Shown: positions 1 through 6,642 of the stretch, in pieces | Position numbering within the stretch: the stretch's first letter is position 1 | How the letters are laid out: every line of letters begins with the position of its first letter | DNA from: Streptomyces sp. | Lineage (GTDB): Bacteria > Actinomycetota > Actinomycetes > Streptomycetales > Streptomycetaceae | Reading direction: 5' to 3' | Assembly: GCA_003519485.1 (NCBI GenBank) | Contig: DOWQ01000640.1 | Location: 1 to 12,421 of the forward strand | Length of the DNA: 12,421 bases | Position numbers and translations under genes: made by a program | The notes under the pieces: generated by a model | The model's input: the letters and a program-made list of their open reading frames with translations, nothing else | Told to the model about the DNA's origin: nothing | Database searches by the model: none

Positions 1-116
1 TTAACTACCCGGCCTTGGGTCAATGCCCGTTCATCAACTGTTTGGAACTTTGTTCTTATACCCCCGGCAATATTGGACGTAGTTTCCATAGTGCACTCGG
101 AAAGGGGAACTCCCGG
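1..116 (+). promoter_or_regulatory. Upstream region of the phosphonate operon
   Basis: This stretch is clearly less GC-rich than the genes after it, as expected of a promoter region. It contains two small inverted repeats that could be operator half-sites: GAAC/GTTC around a TTT spacer at 45-55, and the 8-bp palindrome CAATATTG at 68-75. The six-gene operon starting at 117 ends with its own RpiR-type regulator, so an operator here would be logical. I could not pick a convincing -35/-10 pair. A purine-rich ribosome binding site (AAAGGGG, 101-107) lies 9 bases before the ATG at 117. Confidence 0.45.
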
Positions 117-899
117 ATGGACCTCAGTACAGAGAACGGCACGGCCACTCCCACCTGGAAGGATGACGGCATCCTGCTGATGGAGCGGGCAATCAGCGGA
201 GATGAGCTGACCCGCCTGCAGTCCTGGGTGAGCGATCTGGAGCGGCAGCCGGGCACGACGAGCGGGCTGTTGCAGTACGACGAGAACGTCGGTGTCGGCA
301 CCGTGCGCCGTTGCCGCACCGAAAACTTTGTCCCCTACCACGAGGGACTGCGCACGCTATTCACCGAGGGCCTGTTCCCCAAGGTGGCCGCCGAGCTGCT
401 GGGCGAGGAGGGCGTGCTCTACAAGGAGAAGATCAACTACAAGCACCCGCAGGGAGCGGGGTTCCTTCCGCACCAGGACGCCCCGGCGTACCCAAACGTC
501 TCGAACACCATCGCTTGCATGGTCGCCGTCGACGATTCCACGCCCGAGAACGGCTGCCTCGAGATCGTGCGCGGTGCCCATCACGAGCAGCTGCCCACTG
601 ACGACACGGGCTGCATCGACCCGGAGGTGGCCGAGGGGCTGGTCTGGGAGCCACTCCCGGTCCCCGCAGGGTCGTTGCTGTGGTTCCACTGTTATGTGCC
701 CCACCGCAGCGGAACCAACACCTCCGAGACCACCCGGCGCGCAATCTATCTGACTTACAACGGCGCTTCCGACGGCAACCTGCGCGAGGAGTACTACGCG
801 GCCAAGCTGGCCGAGCTCGCCGACAATCCCGAGCGATTGAGTCTGATCGGGCACTTCACCGGGGTCGCGTCGCCATCCCACGAGGGAGGTGCTGTCTGA
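117..899 (+). CDS. PhyH-family Fe(II)/2-oxoglutarate phosphonate hydroxylase (PhnY/TmpA-like)
   Basis: A 260-aa non-heme iron dioxygenase. PhnY hydroxylates C1 of 2-aminoethylphosphonate, and the related TmpA acts on its N-trimethyl analogue; the product is cleaved by the HD oxygenase encoded next. The iron facial triad is visible as H119-Q-D121 and H196 (in a VPHRSGTN context), with Arg207 or Arg208 placed to hold the 2-oxoglutarate carboxylate. The upstream KINYK segment (105-109) is typical of the PhyH fold. ATG 117 is preferred because it has a good ribosome binding site and gives a normal family length; the frame stays open further upstream, but the extra 34 residues do not look like protein. 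The stop codon overlaps the next start by one base (TGATG), indicating translational coupling. The family is clear. The exact substrate cannot be read from the sequence, so a precise gene name is withheld. Confidence 0.85.
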   Translation: MDLSTENGTATPTWKDDGILLMERAISGDELTRLQSWVSDLERQPGTTSGLLQYDENVGVGTVRRCRTENFVPYHEGLRTLFTEGLFPKVAAELLGEEGVLYKEKINYKHPQGAGFLPHQDAPAYPNVSNTIACMVAVDDSTPENGCLEIVRGAHHEQLPTDDTGCIDPEVAEGLVWEPLPVPAGSLLWFHCYVPHRSGTNTSETTRRAIYLTYNGASDGNLREEYYAAKLAELADNPERLSLIGHFTGVASPSHEGGAV

Positions 900-1528
900 T
901 GCCGGTCACCACGGAGGAGCTACTCGAGCTCGACCCGCGGGAGTGCGGCGTAGAGGAGTTCTGCGACCGGCTCTTCGACTACCTCGGACACGCTGGGCAG
1001 ACGATGTACGACGAGACCGTTACTCAGCTCGAGCACGGGCTGCAGTGCGCGGCACTGGCCGAGCAGGATGGCCATGGCCAGGCGCTGCAGGTGGCCGCGC
1101 TGCTGCACGACATCGGCCACCTGGTGCTTGACGAGCACGACGAGCGCGACGACTTCCTCGAGACAGACCAGCGACACGAGGTCGTCGGCGCCCGGCTGGT
1201 GACGGCGTGGTTCGGCGCAGAGGTCGGCGGGCCGGTCGCGCTGCATGTGCCGGCCAAGCGCTACCTGGTGGCCATTGACCCGTCGTACGCCAACGGGATG
1301 TCGCAGGCGTCGGTTCGCAGCCTCGAGGTGCAGGGCGGCCCGATGACCGACGACGAGATCAGCGCCTTTGAGCAGCGACCCCACTACGCCGGGGCCGTGC
1401 AGCTGCGGCGGTGGGACGACCGCGGCAAGGTCGCCGACGCCGGCGTCCCGGGGCTGGAGCACTGGCGGCCGGCCGTCATCGACTCCTTGCAGACGCACCA
1501 CCAAACACCGAGCGATTCCGATTCCTAA
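899..1528 (+). CDS. HD-domain mixed-valence diiron oxygenase, C-P bond cleaving (PhnZ/TmpB-like)
   Basis: A 209-aa HD-fold protein. PhnZ-type enzymes use an Fe(II)/Fe(III) pair to cleave a 1-hydroxyphosphonate oxidatively, giving phosphate plus glycine (or betaine for TmpB). Likely metal ligands are all present: His46, the His70-Asp71 pair (LLHDIGH, 68-74), His93, His116 and Asp173 or Asp174 (RRWDD). His74 and Lys120 match further conserved active-site positions of the family as I remember them. A Tyr37-Asp-Glu39 segment lies just before His46, where PhnZ carries its substrate-gating Tyr and Glu. The start overlaps the stop of the hydroxylase gene by one base, so the two are probably made together. 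Ordinary HD phosphohydrolases share the HD motif, but pairing with a PhyH enzyme and a PhnDCE transporter makes the oxygenase reading much more likely. Confidence 0.83.
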   Translation: MPVTTEELLELDPRECGVEEFCDRLFDYLGHAGQTMYDETVTQLEHGLQCAALAEQDGHGQALQVAALLHDIGHLVLDEHDERDDFLETDQRHEVVGARLVTAWFGAEVGGPVALHVPAKRYLVAIDPSYANGMSQASVRSLEVQGGPMTDDEISAFEQRPHYAGAVQLRRWDDRGKVADAGVPGLEHWRPAVIDSLQTHHQTPSDSDS

Positions 1529-1541
1529 GGGGGACCTCCCG

Positions 1542-2429
1542 ATGCACTGGACCCGACCCGTCGTGACCATAGTGGCGCTGCTGTGCGTCGTCGCCGGGCT
1601 CACCGCCTGCGGCGCGGGCGCCGGCAGTCCGGACACCGACACCCTGCGTCTCGGTGCGATTGCTACTGGCTCGGCACCCGAGGAGAAGGAGCGCTACGAG
1701 GCGATCGCCGACCAGCTTTCGGAGAGCCTCGACATGGAGATCGAGCTGATTACCAGCACGGAATACTTCGCGATCGCCGAGGGGCTGCGGGGCGGTAAGG
1801 TCGACGTCGCGTTCTTGAACTCGCTCGGCTACGTGCTCACTGACACCAAGGTCGACCTGAAGCCGCTGGCGGTCGGCGTCGACGAGGCCGACGAGCCCGG
1901 CTACTTCAGCTACCTGATTACCAGTAAGCCCGATGAGATCAGGGGGCCGGCCGATGTCAAGGGTCACAGTCTGGCCATGGCCAGCCGGCTGTCGACGTCG
2001 GGATATCTCTACCCGACCAAGGCGCTGGAAAACGCTGGGATTGACCCCGAGGAGGACGCCACGCTCTCCTCGGGTGGCAACCACGCGGCCAACATTCTCG
2101 CGGTGGGCAGCGGCCAGGTCGACGCCGCGTTCGTCGACTCCGTGGAGTACGAGTCCGCGGTGAAGAACGGCAAGGTCGACCCCGAGAAGGTGGTGAAGGT
2201 TTGGGAGTCCGACCGGATCACCGGCTCGCCTGTGGTGGCGCGCTCCGAGCTGGACGCCGAACTGCTCGACCGGGTCAGGAAGGCGCTGCTCGACCTGAAG
2301 GGTACCGAGGATGTGCCCTTGGGCGTGGAGAAGACGCTGAAGATGGGGCCGGTGAAACCCGAGGATTTCGACCCGATCCGCAAGCTCGCCACCGAAATCG
2401 GCCTCAGCGTCGAGGACATGAAGGAGTGA
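1542..2429 (+). CDS. phnD: Phosphonate ABC transporter substrate-binding lipoprotein
   Basis: A 295-aa PhnD-family binding protein that captures phosphonate outside the membrane and hands it to PhnCE. The N-terminus is a lipoprotein signal: a positively charged start, a hydrophobic core (residues 7-19) and a lipobox LTAC ending at Cys23. Family landmarks are the ATGSAPEEKERY segment (41-52), AFLNSLGYVL (90-99), the phosphonate-contacting STSG turn (151-154), SGGNHAAN (177-184) and QVDAAFVDS (192-200). Mature length is normal. ATG 1542 is preceded by AAGGGGG at 1527-1533. It sits 13 bases after the oxygenase stop, and its own stop region supplies the ribosome binding site of phnC. Ligand specificity is not predictable from this reading. 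Confidence 0.9.
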   Translation: MHWTRPVVTIVALLCVVAGLTACGAGAGSPDTDTLRLGAIATGSAPEEKERYEAIADQLSESLDMEIELITSTEYFAIAEGLRGGKVDVAFLNSLGYVLTDTKVDLKPLAVGVDEADEPGYFSYLITSKPDEIRGPADVKGHSLAMASRLSTSGYLYPTKALENAGIDPEEDATLSSGGNHAANILAVGSGQVDAAFVDSVEYESAVKNGKVDPEKVVKVWESDRITGSPVVARSELDAELLDRVRKALLDLKGTEDVPLGVEKTLKMGPVKPEDFDPIRKLATEIGLSVEDMKE

Positions 2430-2434
2430 ACCCC

Positions 2435-3217
2435 GTGATCCGGACGGAGCGGCTGAGCAAAGAGTTCGGGCGGCACTCGGCGCTGCGCGACGTCAGCGTG
2501 AAGATGGCTGCCGGTGAGATCGTAGGGCTCGTGGGCCCCTCGGGCGCGGGCAAGTCGACGCTGCTGCGGACACTCAACGGGTTCGTCGAACCTTCCGACG
2601 GCCGGGCCCTGGTGTGCGGGCGGGACGCCGCCACCCTGCGCGGCGCCGCTCTGCGCGCACACCGCGCAGAAGTGGGAATGATCTTCCAGGCCTTCAACCT
2701 GGTGCGGCGCCTGACCGCGCGCGAGAACGCCGCCGCCGGGGCTGCCGGTCGGGTAAGCACTCGGCGCACCGTGCTGGGGCTGCTGCCTGCGGCAGAGCGG
2801 GCGCGGACGGATGCCGCGCTGGACCGGGTGGGGCTTGGCGAGTGGGCTGAGCAGCGGGCGGACACTCTGTCAGGTGGCCAGCAGCAGCGGGTGGCAATTG
2901 CGCGCACCCTCGTGCAGGCCCCCCGTGTCGTCCTCGCCGACGAGCCTGTGGCCAGTCTCGACCCGGGCAGCAGTGAGCGGGTGCTGGGGCTGCTGCGCAG
3001 CCTGGCCCACGATGACAGCCGCACCGTGGTGGTCTCGCTGCATCAGGTGGAGTACGCGCGCGAGTTCTGCGACCGAATTATCGCCCTGGAGAAGGGGCGG
3101 GTGGTGATCGATGCGGCACCGAGCCTGATCGAGGAGTCGGCGTGGGAGCGGCTCTATGACTCCGCACGGGCCGACGTCGACGAGGCTAAGGCCGATCTGA
3201 CTGGGGCCGTGTCATGA
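2435..3217 (+). CDS. phnC: Phosphonate ABC transporter ATP-binding protein
   Basis: A 260-aa ABC ATPase that powers phosphonate import at the inner face of the membrane. All nucleotide-binding elements are present: Walker A GPSGAGKST (34-42), Q-loop Gln85 (IFQAFNLV), signature LSGGQQQR (145-152), Walker B VVLADEP (165-171), D-loop SLD (174-176) and switch His203. The NLV sequence after the Q-loop and the VASLDP stretch are usual for PhnC. The chosen start is GTG 2435, placed 8 bases after AAGGAG (2421-2426), which lies inside the end of phnD. A GTG at 2426 is in frame but has no room for a ribosome binding site. The gene overlaps phnE by four bases (ATGA). Confidence 0.92.
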   Translation: MIRTERLSKEFGRHSALRDVSVKMAAGEIVGLVGPSGAGKSTLLRTLNGFVEPSDGRALVCGRDAATLRGAALRAHRAEVGMIFQAFNLVRRLTARENAAAGAAGRVSTRRTVLGLLPAAERARTDAALDRVGLGEWAEQRADTLSGGQQQRVAIARTLVQAPRVVLADEPVASLDPGSSERVLGLLRSLAHDDSRTVVVSLHQVEYAREFCDRIIALEKGRVVIDAAPSLIEESAWERLYDSARADVDEAKADLTGAVS

Positions 3218-4038
3218 GCGGTGTGCTCGAGGAGGCCCGGGAGGTCACGGCGCCGGCAGCTCGCCCACCACGGAGGCGGCGCCGGGGACGGGGCGCGTTT
3301 CTCGCCCTGGCGGCGATGGTGGTTCCGGTGGGCGCCAGCATGGTGCACCTGGAGATCTCGCTTCTCGACGTGGCATGGGCGGTGCCCGACTTCGCGCGGT
3401 TCCTGGTGGAGAACATGTGGCCGCCGGAGTTCCACGAGCTCGAAGACCTGCTGATCGCGACCTTGGTGACCGTCGAGATGGCCTATCTGGGCACGATCGC
3501 GGCCACCTTGGTCTCGCTGCCGCTGTCGCTGCTCGCCGCGCGAAACCTCACCACGCACCCGACACTGTTTGCGCTGACCCGCAGCGTGGTGATGGTGTGC
3601 CGGGCCGTGCCCGACTTCGTGTTCGCCCTGATGTTCGTGGCGGCGTTGGGGTTGGGGCCGTTGCCCGGTGTCCTCGGCGTGGCGATCCACTCGGTGGGCA
3701 TGCTCGGCAAGCTGTACGCCGAGCGGATCGAGGAGGTAGACCCGGGTCCGGGCGAGGCGCTGGCGGCAGTCGGTGCGACCAAGCTGCAGGTTGTGCGGCT
3801 GGCCGTCATCCCGCAGGTGCTGCCGAGCATCGTGGCGAACACGCTCTATCGCTTCGACATCAACATCCGGAGCTCGATCATCCTCGGCATCGTGGGAGCC
3901 GGCGGCATCGGCTACGAGCTGGTGACGGCGCTGCAGGCGCTCGACTACCAACGAGCGGCGGCAGTGATGGTGATCGTGCTGGCGCTGGTGATCGTAGTGG
4001 AAGCGGTCAGCAACCGCATTCGCAAACACTACCTGTGA
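3214..4038 (+). CDS. phnE: Phosphonate ABC transporter permease
   Basis: A 274-aa integral membrane protein forming the channel for PhnD-delivered phosphonate. A basic arginine-rich N-terminus (residues 16-27) is followed by a hydrophobic segment at about 28-48 and further membrane segments at about 78-108, 120-145, 150-165, 220-240 and 248-265. The ATPase-coupling EAA loop is at 181-200 (EALAAVGATKLQ...IP). The PhnE-type signature YRFDINIRSS followed by the IVGAGGIG turn is at 212-233. The start overlaps the phnC stop as ATGA. A single permease gene, rather than two fused or split copies, is consistent with a simple homodimeric channel. Confidence 0.9.
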   Translation: MSGVLEEAREVTAPAARPPRRRRRGRGAFLALAAMVVPVGASMVHLEISLLDVAWAVPDFARFLVENMWPPEFHELEDLLIATLVTVEMAYLGTIAATLVSLPLSLLAARNLTTHPTLFALTRSVVMVCRAVPDFVFALMFVAALGLGPLPGVLGVAIHSVGMLGKLYAERIEEVDPGPGEALAAVGATKLQVVRLAVIPQVLPSIVANTLYRFDINIRSSIILGIVGAGGIGYELVTALQALDYQRAAAVMVIVLALVIVVEAVSNRIRKHYL

Positions 4039-4055
4039 CGGGTAACGTCACGGCA

Positions 4056-4910
4056 GTGACTGTCCAGGAGAGCCAGACTCCCCACTCGAAGGCACCGGTG
4101 CTCGAGCGGCTGCGGGCCCGCGGCTCGGGGCTGTCGGCGACCAACGAGCGGATCGCGCAAGTGGTGCGCGACGACCCGTCCGGCGTTGTGGGGATGACGG
4201 TCAGCGACCTGGCGAGCGCATCGCGCACGTCGGTGGGGTCAGTGGTGCGGTTCTGCCAGGAGCTAGGGTTCAAGGGGTTCCAGGAGCTCAAGCTGCGGCT
4301 GGCCGGCGACGTCTCCACCCGGGGGCCCAAGCTCGAACACAGCGTAGGAATGCCTGGCCGGGTGCTGCTGGAGACCGCAGCCGCGCTCAACGAAGCCGTC
4401 TCGGCGCTGGACTCGGCGGCGTTCGCTCGGGCCGAGGGCATACTGGCCGAGGCCCGGCAGGTGCTCGTGGCCGGGATCGGGACGTCGGCACCGGTCGCCG
4501 CCGACGCAGCATACCGACTGCAACTGGCCGGGCTGGCCACCATCCACCACGCCGACGCGCACGCGCAGGACGTGGCGGCGGCGCTGCTGCAGCCGGGCGA
4601 CGCGTGCCTCACCGTGAGCCACACAGGGCAGACCCAAGAGACGCTCGCGATCACCGCCACCGCCCGCGAGGCTGGCGCGCACACGATCGGGCTGTGCAGC
4701 TTCGCGCACTCCCCGCTGACTCAGCAATGCGACGAGGTGCTGGTGGCCGGCTCGGCGGAGACCGGCTACCGACTGGAGGCCATGACCAGCCGCTTCGTGC
4801 ATCTCGCCGTCGTCGACGCGCTCTATGTGGCCCTCTCCGAGCGCGACCCCCAACGCGCCGAGACTGCCCAACAGCGCTCGCTGGCTGCCGTCGCCCGGCA
4901 TCGGCTGTAG
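4056..4910 (+). CDS. RpiR/MurR-family transcriptional regulator (HTH plus SIS domain)
   Basis: A 284-aa regulator with an RpiR-type helix-turn-helix at about residues 25-80 (TVSDLASASRTSVGSVVRF core, 48-66) and a SIS sugar-phosphate-binding domain at about 127-260. SIS landmarks are VAGIGTSAP (138-146) and VSHTGQTQET (187-196), the loops that hold phosphate esters in this fold. It lies last in the phosphonate operon and probably controls it in response to the imported phosphonate or a phosphorylated intermediate; that is inference from position. Start choice is uncertain. GTG 4056 is given. GTG 4035 overlaps the phnE stop (GTGA) and would add seven residues; neither has a strong ribosome binding site. 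RpiR regulators usually serve sugar-phosphate genes, so the pairing is notable. Confidence 0.85.
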   Translation: MTVQESQTPHSKAPVLERLRARGSGLSATNERIAQVVRDDPSGVVGMTVSDLASASRTSVGSVVRFCQELGFKGFQELKLRLAGDVSTRGPKLEHSVGMPGRVLLETAAALNEAVSALDSAAFARAEGILAEARQVLVAGIGTSAPVAADAAYRLQLAGLATIHHADAHAQDVAAALLQPGDACLTVSHTGQTQETLAITATAREAGAHTIGLCSFAHSPLTQQCDEVLVAGSAETGYRLEAMTSRFVHLAVVDALYVALSERDPQRAETAQQRSLAAVARHRL

Positions 4911-4920
4911 CCAAGCTTGG
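4911..4920. repeat. 10-bp perfect palindrome immediately after the regulator stop
   Basis: CCAAGCTTGG begins at the base right after the TAG stop of the RpiR gene and contains a HindIII site. It marks the border between the intact phosphonate operon and a gene remnant in the same reading frame. It may be chance or a rearrangement scar. It lacks a loop and T-tract, so it is not a convincing terminator. Confidence 0.5.
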
Positions 4921-5280
4921 CCCCCGGCGTCGCCCCGGCGACACTGACCGAGCTGGCAGAAGGGGGGCGCCGGCTCTGCCAGGCCCTACACGGCTTGGGC
5001 TACCGGGGCATGGTGAGCGCGGCTGTGATCATCAACCCGGACGGTGAACTCTACTTCAGCGAGTACAACGGCCGCATCACCGGCTCCACCCACATCTACC
5101 AGGTGCTCGGCGAGCACATAGTGGGTGAGGACTATGCCCGCACGCGGGTCCTGTACGAGGTGGACGGCTGGGTAGTGCCGTCATTCCGAGCCGCAGCCGA
5201 TCGGCTCGCCGAGTCCGGGCTCGCCTACTCCCCGGCCACGCGGACCGGGGCCGTCCTGGTCATGGCGTACAACCCGTCCG
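4911..5280 (+). pseudogene. C-terminal remnant of an ATP-grasp peptide ligase (PGM1-like)
   Basis: This open stretch encodes about 120 residues with no good start codon and no leading domains. The visible part matches the end of ATP-grasp ligases of the preATP-grasp/PGM1 group. There is a GYRG motif, then an alternating hydrophobic strand, then DGELYFSEYNGRITGSTH, in which the Glu and Asn of SEYN would bind Mg-ATP. A C-terminal region with FRAAADRLAESGLAYSP and GAVLVM follows, like the PGM1 C-terminal domain. Full-length relatives are around 400 residues, so the N-terminal two thirds are missing. At about 5270-5285 the protein-like reading ends abruptly and a different frame takes over, so the 3' end is lost too. 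These enzymes normally join amino acids into small peptides in secondary metabolism; this copy cannot work. The PGM1 assignment is from memory of the family. Confidence 0.6.
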
Positions 5281-5482
5281 ACAGCACCCCATCCCGCTGT
5301 TCCACCCGGTCTGGGCCGACGCCGACCCCGAGGACATCACCTTCGCCGACAGCCACGCCGCACACGGCAACTTCCGCGCCTGGGCCCAGCTGACCGCCCA
5401 CACCCGCACCGCCCTGGCCCGCACCGGCCGCCCCCGCGTCGACCAGGAACTGCTGCGCTGGGCCTTCAGCCGCCTCGCATGA
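5276..5482 (+). pseudogene. C-terminal remnant, possibly the lid region of an AAA+ ATPase
   Basis: In the frame ending with TGA at 5480-5482 there is a clean protein-like reading from about 5285 (about 65 residues) without any start codon, directly fused to the ligase remnant. It contains HGNFRAWAQLTAHTRTAL and then a GRPRVDQELL helix. A GNxR motif followed by two helices resembles the sensor-2/lid region of AAA+ ATPases such as TniB, IstB or ExeA-type proteins; this is a weak structural analogy. Its stop overlaps the ATG of the next gene (ATGA), so the two genes were once translationally coupled and only the 5' part of this one was lost. No function can be expected from what is left. Confidence 0.5.
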
Positions 5483-6603
5483 CCCCGATACAGCCCGCCC
5501 CGCTCCCCGCCAAGGGAGTGCCAGCCCTTACGCTGGTCATGGACCCCCACGACGACGTAATCCACACGCACACCGCCCTGGCCGCCCACCACCTGCCGTC
5601 CGGCCGGATCACTCTGCACCCCGGCCCCGGCACCACCAGTGAAACCGGCCTCGCCCACGACCTTCTCGCCACCCTGGGAAAACCGCCCCTGCTCCCGGGC
5701 CGCTTTCCCGGCGGCCGTCAGCCCGCCTGGGAAGCCGCTGCCGCCTGGATGACCGCCCTGCCCGTCACCCGGCTGACCGTCCTGCGCGCCCACCGCCTCA
5801 CCGCCCGCCGCACGACGCGCCTCCTCCAACTGCGTGCCGTCACCGGTATCCACCTGACCCTGGTCTGCCACCGCCCTCACCTTCCCGCCGCCCTGCACCA
5901 GGCCCTGCGGACGGTCGACTACTCCGTCACCGTCGACTTCGAGGCCGCCCGCCGCCACTACTACGGCACGCCTATCGCCGAACCCCCGCCGGCAGACGAG
6001 CCCGCCGGGCCGGCTGACCGGTGGCTCACCCTGCCCACACTGGACCGCCTCGTCTCCTACGACAGCCCCCGCCCCTGCGCCGACCCGTGCACGCCACCGC
6101 CGATCGCCTGGCGTCACCGCCCACCGCCCGCGCCTCTCACCGCGCCCACCGCCCAGCGAGTCGCCCACCGGCTGCACGCGGCGACCGCACACCCCCGCCT
6201 CGCCGCGGCCATCGCCGCCGCACTGTTCACCGGCGCATCCCTCCAGCAACTCGCCACCGCACGCCCCCACGACTACGACGACGCTGTGACCACGCTCGCC
6301 CTGCACGACCGCGCCCGCTACACCGACGGCTGCGCCGCCCACCCCGTACCACCCTGGGCAGGCATCTTCCTTCGGGCCGCGGCCTGCTTCACCCGGCTCG
6401 TCTCCGGCGAAGACCAGGAACTGCTCGCCGCGCCAGGTGACCGTGCGCACCTGCTGCGCGTAGCGGAGACCGCCAAACTGCGCCCGCCACAGCCGCCCGC
6501 AGCCCGCCGCAAAGGACCAGCCGGCCGTGTGGAGTGGGACTGGCGTGAGCGGCAGGAAGCCGACAGGTACGAAGCGCCGTCCAGCCGCGCCCGACCCTCG
6601 TGA
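5479..6603 (+). CDS. Unknown 374-aa protein with an AAA+-like but motif-less N-terminal half
   Basis: I do not recognise this as a named family. The first ~150 residues can be laid on an AAA+ (TniB-like) ATPase. GPGTTSET at 49-56 sits where a Walker A would be, but the Gly-Lys is replaced by Ser-Glu. LTVLRAHRL at 99-107 sits where a Walker B DEAHRL would be, but the acidic pair is gone. GIHLTLVCHR at 123-132 sits at a sensor-1 strand. If correct, this is a pseudo-ATPase. A helical stretch at 226-280 (FTGASLQQLATARPHDYDD) vaguely recalls tyrosine-integrase cores but lacks clear catalytic residues. The C-terminus is basic and proline-rich. It starts inside the stop of the upstream remnant, with no separate ribosome binding site. 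Codons are very C-rich, so it is probably a real gene, but it may be orphaned because its coupled partner is truncated. Confidence 0.65.
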   Translation: MTPIQPAPLPAKGVPALTLVMDPHDDVIHTHTALAAHHLPSGRITLHPGPGTTSETGLAHDLLATLGKPPLLPGRFPGGRQPAWEAAAAWMTALPVTRLTVLRAHRLTARRTTRLLQLRAVTGIHLTLVCHRPHLPAALHQALRTVDYSVTVDFEAARRHYYGTPIAEPPPADEPAGPADRWLTLPTLDRLVSYDSPRPCADPCTPPPIAWRHRPPPAPLTAPTAQRVAHRLHAATAHPRLAAAIAAALFTGASLQQLATARPHDYDDAVTTLALHDRARYTDGCAAHPVPPWAGIFLRAAACFTRLVSGEDQELLAAPGDRAHLLRVAETAKLRPPQPPAARRKGPAGRVEWDWRERQEADRYEAPSSRARPS

Positions 6604-6642
6604 CGCTGAACACCCTGACGTATTCTCCTCGAAGGGGCAGGC

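Noticed and set aside
15..116. N-terminal extension of the first oxygenase from an upstream ATG
   Set aside because: The extra residues are Cys-rich and unlike the family, and the DNA is promoter-like; ATG 117 has the ribosome binding site.
3154..4029. A 291-codon - strand frame opposite phnE
   Set aside because: His/Gln/Arg-rich reading antisense to an unmistakable PhnE permease.
3375..4034. Long N-terminal extension of the RpiR regulator through phnE
   Set aside because: It is a shadow of phnE in another frame; the real protein begins after the phnE stop or within a few bases of it.
5260..6450. A 396-codon open frame on the - strand
   Set aside because: Gly/Val/Arg-rich composition typical of a shadow frame; it crosses the junction of two remnants and opposes a better + strand gene.
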